Below, piece by piece: positions 9,081 through 16,776 of a stretch of DNA of 64,000 nt. Origin of the DNA: Oscillatoriales cyanobacterium (GTDB lineage Bacteria > Cyanobacteriota > Cyanobacteriia > Cyanobacteriales > Microcoleaceae). The notes beneath the pieces were generated by a model. The model did not search any database. It worked only from the letters and a program-made list of their open reading frames with translations, and had not been told where the DNA came from. Position numbers and translations under genes: made by a program. Where the stretch lies: positions 1 through 64,000 of the forward strand of contig RDXX01000008.1 of the NCBI GenBank assembly GCA_004292955.1, in the 5' to 3' direction. Within the stretch, counting starts at the first letter, position 1, and each line of letters opens with the position of its first letter.

Positions 9081-9256
9081 GTCTTTAGACCTGAGAGGAA
9101 AACGACGGGCGCGGTTTCAACCGCCTTGAATCCCCTTTCGGGGTAACTGGCGTCGCATTCTCCGGTGTCGTGACCTAAATAACGTCTCCTCTTCCGAGGG
9201 GTCTGGTCAGAACAGCTTGTAATTTCTTACAAGCTCAGTGGCGTTGATTCCCTGAG
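9081..9256 (-). ncRNA. Candidate structured RNA with GNRA tetraloop hairpins
   Basis: Read on the minus strand, several stems are capped by GNRA loops. These are GCTTGTAA-GAAA-TTACAAGC (9234-9215), CCTC-GGAA-GAGG (9199-9188) and CCCC-GAAA-GGGG (9143-9132). A GCGG stem lies at 9124-9111, and CTCAG/CTGAG can pair at 9256-9252 with 9238-9234. The loops are GNRA only on this strand, which argues for minus transcription. No ORF covers it. It does not match tmRNA, RNase P RNA or 6S RNA as I know them. It could be the 5' leader of the 86-aa gene or an orphan element such as an omega-RNA/HEARO relic. Confidence 0.5.
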
Positions 9257-9581
9257 TTCCTGACGTCCTAAAATTGGTTGAAAGGGCAAGAGCGTCGATC
9301 GCGATCGCCGCTCTCTATACTTTGATGATACTGCCGATCTCGATTACCTTCTGGAACCAACGGCGTCCAATTAACCGGATATTTATCGGTGGCGCCGCGG
9401 CGAGGGAAAGCGGGATATTTTTTTGAAGCTAGAGACAAGATTGTGGATGCACAGAGAACCCGCTCTCATAGATGCTAGCAGTTTTGACCGGTATTTTGGC
9501 AAAAAAACTAAATTTATTCCAGACTTCTTGCCCGATAATAATTAAAGTATATTGTTGATTCCAGCTACTTACCTCACTAAT
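9257..9581. other. Intergenic region without recognised gene
   Basis: A HIP1 overlap (GATCGCGATCGCC) lies near 9300. A minus-strand frame is open for about 60 codons between roughly 9460 and 9280 but has no ATG start and runs into the HIP1 cluster. No promoter, tRNA or terminator is evident. Confidence 0.4.
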
Positions 9582-10133
9582 ATGTTACGTAAAATTTCTT
9601 TAGCAAGCCTAGCCTTAGTGGTGGGCGGTATTTTAGCAGTAGTCGGGTTCTATGCCTACTTCACCGACCAAGCTACCCTCAACCTAGCCGGTTTTTTTTA
9701 TGGAATTCCCCTTTTGCTGGGAGGTTTGGCCCTGAAAGCAGCCGAACTCGAGCCAGTGGAGTTCACCGAACCGACTTCTCCTGAAGTTCTCCTGTTGAGA
9801 GAAAGTCAGGCCACGGATACTCAAAACCAAGTCCGCAAAGATATCACCCGATTTCGTTACGGCCAACCCGCCCACTTAGATGACGCTCTGGAACGCTTGG
9901 GAATGGCCCCGACTGACGAGGAACGCCCCCTCCTCCAAAGCTTGCGGGAAGTTGATATTGACGGTGCTTATGCTTTAATTCTAGAGTTTTATTCGCCGCT
10001 GCTGCCGATCGCACTTTGGGAAGAAAAGCAAGAAAAAATAGCTAAATTTTTTGGTCCTGGTTTGGACGCAAAAGTCACTCAAAAGCCTGATGACAAAATT
10101 GAATTGGCTTTAATTACCACTCCTAAAGCTTAA
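9582..10133 (+). CDS. DUF2854 membrane protein
   Basis: This 183-residue protein has two N-terminal membrane segments (SLASLALVVGGILAVVGFYAYF and LAGFFYGIPLLLGGLALKAA) and a soluble C-terminal domain (FRYGQPAHLDDALERLG). This is the plan of the DUF2854 family found in cyanobacteria and plastids, function unknown. The in-frame ATG at 9552 would add 10 residues (LIPATYLTN) outside the conserved block, so MLRKISL at 9582 is chosen. It stands alone, between the RNA candidate and a palindromic repeat. Confidence 0.8.
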   Translation: MLRKISLASLALVVGGILAVVGFYAYFTDQATLNLAGFFYGIPLLLGGLALKAAELEPVEFTEPTSPEVLLLRESQATDTQNQVRKDITRFRYGQPAHLDDALERLGMAPTDEERPLLQSLREVDIDGAYALILEFYSPLLPIALWEEKQEKIAKFFGPGLDAKVTQKPDDKIELALITTPKA

Positions 10134-10489
10134 ACCAGCCTTAAGTTGTGAGTGCGATAATTTTCAACTCACCCATTATATTATGTCCGGTCAATTGACC
10201 ACAATCAGTAACGGTTCGTAGTGAGGACTTCAGTCCTCTCTTTGATGCGGACTAAAGTCCTCACTACAAACCAATATGGTCGTTAGATCTGACATAATAT
10301 TAATTATTAATCCTGCATCACTTCCGATACTGATTTTAACTGCTGCTTGAAACCAGTCGCTATCACCAAAAGCTCGTTAGCAAAGCCCTCAAAGAGGATC
10401 GCCCATCCAGACCTAGCCCAAATCTTATTTTATGTAATAATAATATTGGTTGAGGAGCGATCGCAATCTTAAAATCAGGAGCAGCACAA
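10134..10489. repeat. Intergenic region with palindromic repeat (10213-10272)
   Basis: At 10213-10272 a large imperfect palindrome has arms GGTTCGTAGTGAGGACTT and its complement ending in CACTACAAACC. A related core, CGTAGTACGGACTTCAGTCC, sits inside the MITE at 28160-28269. It could terminate transcription from the DUF2854 gene. The remainder holds no gene. Confidence 0.65.
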
Positions 10490-11560
10490 ATGGTTCCGTC
10501 CCAGACCAGGATAGGTATTATCGGCGCAGGAACATCAGGAGCTTATCTGGCAATTTTGCTGATTCAACAAGGGTTTAAAGTTGACTTGTTTGAAAAAGCA
10601 CCCTATCCGCGTACCGATGGCTGTGGTATTCTGATCGTGCAAGCAGGTATGGAAGCACTGCATCAAGGCAACGCTCAAATTACCGAAAAAATCATCAACT
10701 CGGGCGATCGAGTTAAATTATTCGAGTTTCGCAACCTGCGCGGCGGTGTCATCAATTCCGAGCCAGTCACCTACGAAGAAAACGAAGTCCCAGCAATGCT
10801 GGTACACCGCAAAGCTATATTAGAAGCAATCCTTGACGAGTTACCCCCCGAGTGTATTCATTTTAATGCAGAATTGGCATCGATCGCCCAAACCGAGCAC
10901 AGTGCGATCGCCCACTTTAAAGATGGCACAAAATGGGAAGGCGATCTATTAATTGGTGCCGATGGCATTGTCTCAAAAGTCCGTCAATTTATAGTTCCTA
11001 ACGTAGAACTATTTTATTTAGGCGATGTCGTCTGGCGGGGAATAGTCGAAGATAACAGCTTCTGTCCCGAAGGAAACTTTTTTGTTTATGTACGGGGTCG
11101 GGGAATTTATGCCAACTTCTTTCACATCGGTGGAGGTCGCACTCATTGGGGCTTCTTTATTGAAAAAGAGCGCACTGAATCTGAAATCGGGAAACTGCAA
11201 CCTACCAATATTACCATTCCTCCCGAAGAACTAGCAAAACTCCCAGAAGATGCCCGAAAACTTATAGAATCAACGCCTTTAGAAAATATTGTCTGTCGTT
11301 TTTCCTATGACATTGACCCCCTACCGAAAATCTACGATGGTCGTGTTATCTTAATTGGAGATGCAGCCCACGCCAAAAGTTCCACACGCGCCAGAGGAAT
11401 GACTTCCGGTTGGGAAGATGGTTTGTATTTAGCAAAACATCTCGCAAATAGTGCAAATATTCCCGAAGCCCTGGAAAACTTCCAAACTGAAAGACTCCCA
11501 ATTGTCCACGAATATCAACGCAGCAGCCGAGAAATTAGTCAAAAAGTTGGCCGTCGTTAA
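10490..11560 (+). CDS. FAD-dependent monooxygenase (PHBH/UbiH fold)
   Basis: The 356-residue protein starts with the dinucleotide motif RIGIIGAGTSGAYLAILL and has the FAD/NAD-binding signature LIGADGIVSKVR near residue 160. It ends with the flavin ribityl motif VILIGDAAHAKSSTRARGMTSG near residue 290, the usual order of class A flavoprotein monooxygenases (PHBH, TetX, zeaxanthin-epoxidase-like). In typical members the last motif reads GDAAH-P-GQG; here P is replaced by S, as in some divergent hydroxylases. The substrate is unknown. The start has AGGAGCA about 11 nt upstream. It is followed by purine tandem repeats (11562-11592). Confidence 0.85.
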   Translation: MVPSQTRIGIIGAGTSGAYLAILLIQQGFKVDLFEKAPYPRTDGCGILIVQAGMEALHQGNAQITEKIINSGDRVKLFEFRNLRGGVINSEPVTYEENEVPAMLVHRKAILEAILDELPPECIHFNAELASIAQTEHSAIAHFKDGTKWEGDLLIGADGIVSKVRQFIVPNVELFYLGDVVWRGIVEDNSFCPEGNFFVYVRGRGIYANFFHIGGGRTHWGFFIEKERTESEIGKLQPTNITIPPEELAKLPEDARKLIESTPLENIVCRFSYDIDPLPKIYDGRVILIGDAAHAKSSTRARGMTSGWEDGLYLAKHLANSANIPEALENFQTERLPIVHEYQRSSREISQKVGRR

Positions 11561-11727
11561 GAAAGAGAGAGGGGGAGAGGGGGAGAGGGGGAGATGAAAT
11601 TGAAATTTACAATTTAATTAAATGCAGTACAGATCAACAAACTCTGGGTGGTTTAATGATGAAATTAACTTGATTTTTCCGTCAGTCTTAAGCAAATCAG
11701 GTGTCGAGAAAAACTGGAGAGGAAATA

Positions 11728-12222
11728 ATGAGTAACAATCCTGTAATTCGTGAAAATACAGTAACCCCTGTAAGTTCTCCAGATTTGGAGAAAGTACCTG
11801 AAATTTTTACCCGTCATATTGGTACTTGGCAAGGAGAATACATCAAGACCGATACTCGCGGACATTTTTCTCGCAGCTTTTTCGGTAATTTTACCATCTG
11901 GATTCAAGGAAGTCACTACCAACAAGTTAACAATTATGAATTTTCAGACGGTTCTCGCGTTCAGCTTAATTTTCAAGGAGAGTTTGAAGAACGGATTCTG
12001 AAACTGTATTCTAGCAGTTATTCTGATTTTTCGGCGATCGCCTGGGATGCAGGCCAGGAAACAGTATGCTTTCGGGCAAATAAAACTGAAGATAACGTCC
12101 TTATTACCTTTATGGAAACAATGACATTACTCAGCGAAAATCACCGAGTTCGCAGCACTCAAGCCTTTAAAAACAGTATTTTTGATGGCATCTCATTTAT
12201 TAAAGAAACGCGCTTGCCTTAG
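11728..12222 (+). CDS. DUF3598-like / lipocalin-fold protein
   Basis: The 164-residue product has the pattern W-QGEYIKTDTRG, FWIQGSHYQQVNNYEF and CFRANK, typical of cyanobacterial beta-barrel proteins of the DUF3598/lipocalin type. The start is placed at ATG 11728 because GAGAGGAAAT lies just upstream; the GTG at 11701 would read through this ribosome-binding site. It has no clear operon partner. A ligand-carrier role is possible, from fold resemblance only. Confidence 0.6.
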   Translation: MSNNPVIRENTVTPVSSPDLEKVPEIFTRHIGTWQGEYIKTDTRGHFSRSFFGNFTIWIQGSHYQQVNNYEFSDGSRVQLNFQGEFEERILKLYSSSYSDFSAIAWDAGQETVCFRANKTEDNVLITFMETMTLLSENHRVRSTQAFKNSIFDGISFIKETRLP

Positions 12223-12293
12223 ACAAAGTACATCTAGCAAAAAACGCCTAGATTGTCAACATCTATAAGATATCTCTCTGTTCTCTTTCTCTT

Positions 12294-12400
12294 AGGACTT
12301 ACGCATCAAGGCCCAAGAAACCGGGTTTTTTCCTAAATTTTGTAGCTGCGGCGAAGGATATTCGTAAAAAACCCGGTTTCTGACTGCTCTCGTAAGTCCT
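12294..12400. mobile_element. MITE-like element with 10-bp perfect terminal inverted repeats
   Basis: A 107-bp element is bounded by AGGACTTACG and CGTAAGTCCT, with a second inner inverted repeat AGAAACCGGGTTTTTT against AAAAAACCCGGTTTCT. It has no coding capacity and is a typical non-autonomous miniature transposon. No target-site duplication is evident beyond the ends. Confidence 0.75.
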
Positions 12401-12476
12401 ATCTCTGCGTTTTCTGCGCCTTCTGCGGTTCAATACAAATAAAATTTCTTTAGTCCAAACAAGAGGCAAAATACAA

Positions 12477-12824
12477 TTAATCAACATTGATAAACAAGCG
12501 AGAACGAGTAATAAAACGCTCTCCATCCGGCCCTTCCAGGGAAAAATCGCTGCCTCCGGGCCCCTGTACTACGTCTAGGATTAACTGCGTGTGCTGCCAA
12601 TGTTCGTATTGCTGTGCTGCAATATAAAAGGGACAACCGTCTAGTTTTCCCAGCAATACATCGCCATCGCCGACGATTAATTCCCCGTTGGGATAGCACA
12701 TGGGAGAACTACCATCGCAGCAGCCGCCCGATTGGTGAAACATCAATTCTCCGTGCTGGGTTTTGAGGTATTCTATTAGTTTTAAGGCGGCTTCTGTGGC
12801 TGTGACTTTGGGGATTGTTTCCAT
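12477..12824 (-). CDS. DUF779 protein
   Basis: The 115-residue protein (METIPKVTATEAALKLIEYL start) has the DUF779 hallmarks HGELMFHQSGGCCDGSSPMCYP. The adjacent cysteines suggest metal binding or redox. DUF779 genes habitually sit next to NAD aldehyde dehydrogenases, and here it lies directly downstream of one, on the same strand but separated by two palindromes (12851-12999). A longer frame to 12908 runs back through a palindrome and is not credible. The role is probably accessory to aldehyde oxidation, based on gene neighbourhood. Confidence 0.85.
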   Translation of the reverse strand: METIPKVTATEAALKLIEYLKTQHGELMFHQSGGCCDGSSPMCYPNGELIVGDGDVLLGKLDGCPFYIAAQQYEHWQHTQLILDVVQGPGGSDFSLEGPDGERFITRSRLFINVD

Positions 12825-12850
12825 GGGAGAAATTATTGTATGGTAATTAA

Positions 12851-12999
12851 GTACGTTGTTGCGCTTTAGCGCTCTTGTTTGTATATGGATAAGAGCGCTG
12901 AAGCGCAACTACGTACCTTTTTATAAGAAGTTCTTGGTTGTTGCGATTTGGCGCTCTTTTTTTAGATAATCTAAGAGCGCTCAAGCGCAACTACGTACC
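12851..12999. repeat. Two palindromes between aldehyde dehydrogenase and DUF779 genes
   Basis: Copy A at 12851-12917 has arms GTACGTTGTTGCGCTTTAGC and a near-perfect complement ending CAACTACGTAC. Copy B at 12938-12999 is more degenerate. A third, nearly perfect copy is at 14940-15008, on the other side of the aldehyde dehydrogenase gene. All share the GTACGT...GCGCT core. Confidence 0.8.
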
Positions 13000-13002
13000 T
13001 TT

Positions 13003-14523
13003 TTAGAAGAAGCCTAATGCTTTCGGGCTGTAGCTGACTAATAAGTTCTTGGTTTGTTGGTAGTGATCCAACATCATTTTGTGGTTTTCGCGGCCGATAC
13101 CGGATGATTTGTAGCCGCCGAAGGCTGCGTGGGCTGGATACAAATGATAGCAGTTTGTCCACACGCGGCCTGCTTGAACGGCGCGGCCCATGCGGTAGGC
13201 GGTGTTGATGTCGCGCGTCCAAACTCCGGCGCCTAAACCGTAGAGGGTATCGTTGGCAATTTCTAAGGCTTCGGTTTCGTCTTTGAAGGTGGTGACTGCT
13301 AATACTGGGCCGAAGATTTCTTCTTGGAAAATTCGCATTTTGTTGTTTCCTTTGAAGACTGTCGGCTGGAAATAATAGCCGTCTTGTAAGTCGCCGGATA
13401 AGATTTTTCTTTCGCCGCCAATCAGGCATTCTGCGCCTTCTTCACGCCCGATTTTGACGTATTCGGCGATTTTTTCCATCTGGTTGACGGAGACTTGCGC
13501 GCCGAGGGCGGTTGTTGGATCTAGGGGGTTGTCTTGTTTGATTTGGCGGATGCGATCGATCGCCCTTTCCATGAATCGATCGTAAATTGACTCTTGAATT
13601 AACGCCCGCGAAGGACAAGTGCAAACTTCGCCTTGGTTGAAAGCAAACATCACAAAGCCTTCCACTGCTTTGTCCAGAAAATCGTCATCTTGGGCGCAGA
13701 CATCCTCAAAGAAAATGTTGGGCGATTTTCCGCCTAATTCTAGGGTGACGGGGATGACGTTTTGGGAGGCGTACTGCATGATCAGCCGGCCCGTGGTTGT
13801 TTCACCGGTGAAGGCTACTTTCGCAATCCGGGGGCTGGTGGCGAGGGTTTTGCCGATTTCGGCGCCGGGCCCGTTGACGACGTTGATGACGCCATCCGGT
13901 ACTAAGTCGGCGATGATTTCCATCAATACTAGGATGGATGCGGGGGTTGGCCCTGCGGGTTTGAGGACAACGCAGTTTCCGGCGGCGAGGGCTGGGGCGA
14001 GTTTCCACGCAGCCATGAGGATTGGGAAGTTCCAGGGGATGATTTGTCCGATGACGCCTAGGGGTTCGTGGAAGTGGTAGGCGACTGTGGTTTCGTCGAG
14101 TTCGCCGATCGACCCTTCTTGGGCCCGAATGCAGCTTGCGAAGTAGCGGAAATGGTCGATCGCCAGCGGGATGTCTGCTAGTCTGGTTTCGCGAATTGGT
14201 TTACCGTTGTCCCAGGTTTCGGCGATGGCGAGGCGATCGAGGTTTTCTTCGATGCGATCGGCAATTTTGTGCAACACCCGTGCCCTGTCTGCGGGGGAAG
14301 TCTTACCCCACTTGTCTTTCGCGGCGTGGGCAGCATCTAGTGCCAATTCTACATCCTCCGCGCTCGATCGGGGAATTTGACAAATTGATTTTCCGGTAAT
14401 TGGAGAAAGGTTTTCCGAGTATTTCCCCTTCACCGGTGCTACCCACTTACCGCCAATAAAGTTGTCATAACGAGCTTGAAAAATCGACTGACTGCCGGAT
14501 TGAACAGGTGCTGCTACTACCAT
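13003..14523 (-). CDS. NAD-dependent aldehyde dehydrogenase
   Basis: The 506-residue protein carries the complete aldehyde dehydrogenase motifs: [42 protein letters not shown] with the general-base Glu, and [14 protein letters not shown] with the catalytic Cys, followed by [10 protein letters not shown]. It most resembles the ExaC/AldB/AcoD acetaldehyde-type group, in which the partner is DUF779, found just downstream here. The likely role is oxidation of short aldehydes to acids in the cytoplasm. ATG 14523 fits the family N-terminus. It is bracketed by related palindromes. Confidence 0.93.
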   Translation of the reverse strand: MVVAAPVQSGSQSIFQARYDNFIGGKWVAPVKGKYSENLSPITGKSICQIPRSSAEDVELALDAAHAAKDKWGKTSPADRARVLHKIADRIEENLDRLAIAETWDNGKPIRETRLADIPLAIDHFRYFASCIRAQEGSIGELDETTVAYHFHEPLGVIGQIIPWNFPILMAAWKLAPALAAGNCVVLKPAGPTPASILVLMEIIADLVPDGVINVVNGPGAEIGKTLATSPRIAKVAFTGETTTGRLIMQYASQNVIPVTLELGGKSPNIFFEDVCAQDDDFLDKAVEGFVMFAFNQGEVCTCPSRALIQESIYDRFMERAIDRIRQIKQDNPLDPTTALGAQVSVNQMEKIAEYVKIGREEGAECLIGGERKILSGDLQDGYYFQPTVFKGNNKMRIFQEEIFGPVLAVTTFKDETEALEIANDTLYGLGAGVWTRDINTAYRMGRAVQAGRVWTNCYHLYPAHAAFGGYKSSGIGRENHKMMLDHYQQTKNLLVSYSPKALGFF

Positions 14524-14939
14524 TTTATTACCTAATTTAAACTTGTTTTTGTTGACGATTGAAGTCTCTTGAATATCAACTATCGTCTATATTTCGGAAA
14601 TTTGGGTAATTTCTATACAAAATTTTACATTTTCCAATATTTGATATCGAAGTAGTTTCTCAATTTCCGGGTCTGGCGGTTGATCAGAGTTTTTACAACT
14701 AACCGCAGAGCAGGCTCTTGATCCAGAGAAACAGCATCTTACAAATCATTTAAATCTACTATTATATAAATATAAAGGGTGCATCTGGTTTTGGCAAATA
14801 TGTTTGTAGGGGCGAAGCATGACCGCAGTCAATATGGGATTATAACGAATAACTTATATGCGGTCATGCTTCGCCCTCTTCAACGGTGAGATGCACCCAT
14901 CGCTTGGGGCGGATTCGCCACAATATCTCACGAAAAATA
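14524..14939. mobile_element. Intergenic region carrying a MITE-like element (14777-14898)
   Basis: The element spans 14777-14898 with ends GGGTGCATCT and AGATGCACCC. Inside are long inverted arms: GGGCGAAGCATGACCGC (14820-14836 region) against GCGGTCATGCTTCGCCC. It is non-coding. The rest of the interval (14524-14776) is AT-rich aldehyde dehydrogenase upstream sequence without a recognised motif. Confidence 0.7.
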
Positions 14940-15008
14940 AGGTACGTTGTTGCGCTTGGGCGCTCTTTATAATATTAGGAAAGAGCGCCCAAGCGCAACA
15001 ACGTACCT
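14940..15008. repeat. Near-perfect palindrome, third copy of the GTACGTTGTTGCGC family
   Basis: 28-bp arms (14940-14967 and 14981-15008) surround a 13-nt loop, starting AGGTACGTTGTTGCGC. It lies 20 bp after the stop of the histidine kinase gene and upstream of aldehyde dehydrogenase, so it could act as a transcript end for the kinase. Confidence 0.8.
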
Positions 15009-15028
15009 AAACATTAACCTCCCATTAA

Positions 15029-16273
15029 TTAACTGTGCCTGAGCGGGATTTCTATCCGAAACTTAGTACCTTTACCCGGTTCCGAAAAATACTTTAACTC
15101 TCCTTTATGCTGCTCTACAATTATCCGATAGCTGACAGCAATCCCCAAGGTGCTGCTGTATTCCGCAGGTTTCCCCATCAAAAAATTGTCCGAATTTTCC
15201 GCTGCAATCTCTTCGCTGATTGCCATGCCGTTATCAGCAATCTCAATAGCAATCCGCTGAGCATCGATTACCTGAGTGCTAATCAAAATCACAGGCTTGA
15301 ATTTAACTGATTCCGACTCTTCCAACTCTTGACTCGACTCTTCTAAAGCATCGATCGCCTGATTAATAATATTCAGAAAAGCTTGATTGAGCTGACCCGC
15401 GTAACACTCAACTTGCGGCAAATTTCCGTATTCCTTCATCACCTTGATATCCCGCCTGCCATCGCGGGCCGGCAAGCGGTGCTGCAACAACAACAAAGTG
15501 TTTTCTAAACCGTCGGAAATATCGAATAACTGCCAGCCAGAGCGATCGCTGCGGGAAAAATCCTGTACCGACAAGATTATTTGGCGGATGCGATCGCTCC
15601 CGGTACGCATGGAACTCACAATTTTCAACAAGTCGTCGAGCAGGAATTCCACATCCATATCTTGCTGTTTTTGCATAATTTCCGCGTCAGGATTGACGAG
15701 CTGTTTTTGATACAATCGCAGTAGTTCAATTAAATCGGTAGCGTAACTTTGGACGTGGGTGAGATTGCTGTAAATAAAAGTAATTGGGTTGTTAATTTCG
15801 TGGGCAATACCAGACACTAATTCCCCCAAGTTGGACATCTTTTCACTTTCCAGCGATCGATCGCGCGACAGTTGCAATTCTTGCTGAGTTCGTGCCAACT
15901 CCAGCCTCAACTCGCGCTCGCGCAATCCCGCCCGCAGCCTCCCCAACAATTCTTGCTTCACTATCGGTTTCAACAGAAAATCGTCCACCAGCGCGTCCAA
16001 TTCTTGAACTTCGGCAAATTGCTCGGGTGTTGTCAGCAGCAGAAAATACCCTGTACTCAATTCTCTATCGGCTTTCACCAGCCGGCACACCTCCAACCAG
16101 TGAATTTGAGGCAAAGTCCCATCGCAAATTATCACATCCGGAGATAATTCCCTCGCCATGTCAAAACCATCTTTGCCGTCGGAAGCGACTTTTACCTGAT
16201 GTCCCTCCTTTTCCAGTAACTCTTGGACGACTTCCCAAGTCACACTATCTGCGATCGTCAGAATCTTTGCCAT
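15029..16273 (-). CDS. Response regulator-histidine kinase hybrid (REC-HisKA-HATPase)
   Basis: The 414-residue protein begins with a receiver domain (about residues 1-118). The phospho-acceptor Asp is residue 51 (IICDGTLP) and Lys 102 is in FLLKP; the usual acidic pair is reduced to AD at 8-9. A short coiled linker leads to the dimerisation/H-box SGIAHEINNPITF (His 158) and an HATPase domain with IADNGMAIS and FSEPGKGTKFRIEIPL. REC-before-kinase proteins are common in cyanobacterial signalling. There is no membrane segment, so it is cytoplasmic. Partners are not adjacent. Confidence 0.88.
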   Translation of the reverse strand: MAKILTIADSVTWEVVQELLEKEGHQVKVASDGKDGFDMARELSPDVIICDGTLPQIHWLEVCRLVKADRELSTGYFLLLTTPEQFAEVQELDALVDDFLLKPIVKQELLGRLRAGLRERELRLELARTQQELQLSRDRSLESEKMSNLGELVSGIAHEINNPITFIYSNLTHVQSYATDLIELLRLYQKQLVNPDAEIMQKQQDMDVEFLLDDLLKIVSSMRTGSDRIRQIILSVQDFSRSDRSGWQLFDISDGLENTLLLLQHRLPARDGRRDIKVMKEYGNLPQVECYAGQLNQAFLNIINQAIDALEESSQELEESESVKFKPVILISTQVIDAQRIAIEIADNGMAISEEIAAENSDNFLMGKPAEYSSTLGIAVSYRIIVEQHKGELKYFSEPGKGTKFRIEIPLRHS

Positions 16274-16776
16274 AACACCAGCTCCACAACTTTCTCTTTA
16301 GGATACAACCGCCACAATTACCCGGACATATTTAAAACAAAATAGTTTAATCCCAGCAAAAAACAGTAGATGCTAGCTCCCTCAACAGCAAAAATGCTCA
16401 TACCATTTGAGATTTTAGATTGGAGATTTTAGATTGGGCAGGAGTTACTGGATAATGATTTGGATTGCGGGCCTACAGTTGCATCGTTTTGCCAAACAGG
16501 TATCAGTAGAATGTATAATTTGAGACGGCGAACCCAAAAATACAAATTCTCGCCTTGCTAATTTGTCACCCGCCCGCAAACAGATACCAGCCCCCGACAG
16601 GAGTCGTGGAGATCCCACAAATTTAGACCCCGTTAAAGTTCGCAGATTCACCTGTGCAATAAATCTCAAATCTCAAATCCAAACATGGAAAATAGACTGA
16701 CGGTTATCCCAGATACTTTCTCAAGTTGCGCCCGGAAACCATAAAAAACTTTAAAATTAATTAATAGTATCGTCAA
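16274..16776. other. Intergenic region, no gene supported
   Basis: It contains short ATTTTAG/GGAGATT repeats (16412-16438) and a sequence, GGGCCTACAGTTGCAT near 16468, similar to one at 33765-33780 (GGCCTACAGTTGC). A 74-codon minus frame here has no family resemblance and overlaps repeats. No terminator is clear. Confidence 0.45.

Noticed and set aside
9280-9460. Minus-strand open frame YPAFPRRGATDKYPVNWTP
   Set aside because: No good start codon, short, and runs into HIP1 repeats; no family resemblance.
12294-12526. 75-codon minus ORF covering the AGGACTTACG element
   Set aside because: It runs through the MITE-like inverted repeats and lacks a conserved start or domain.
16445-16669. 74-codon minus ORF
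   Set aside because: No conserved features and overlaps repeat-related sequence.
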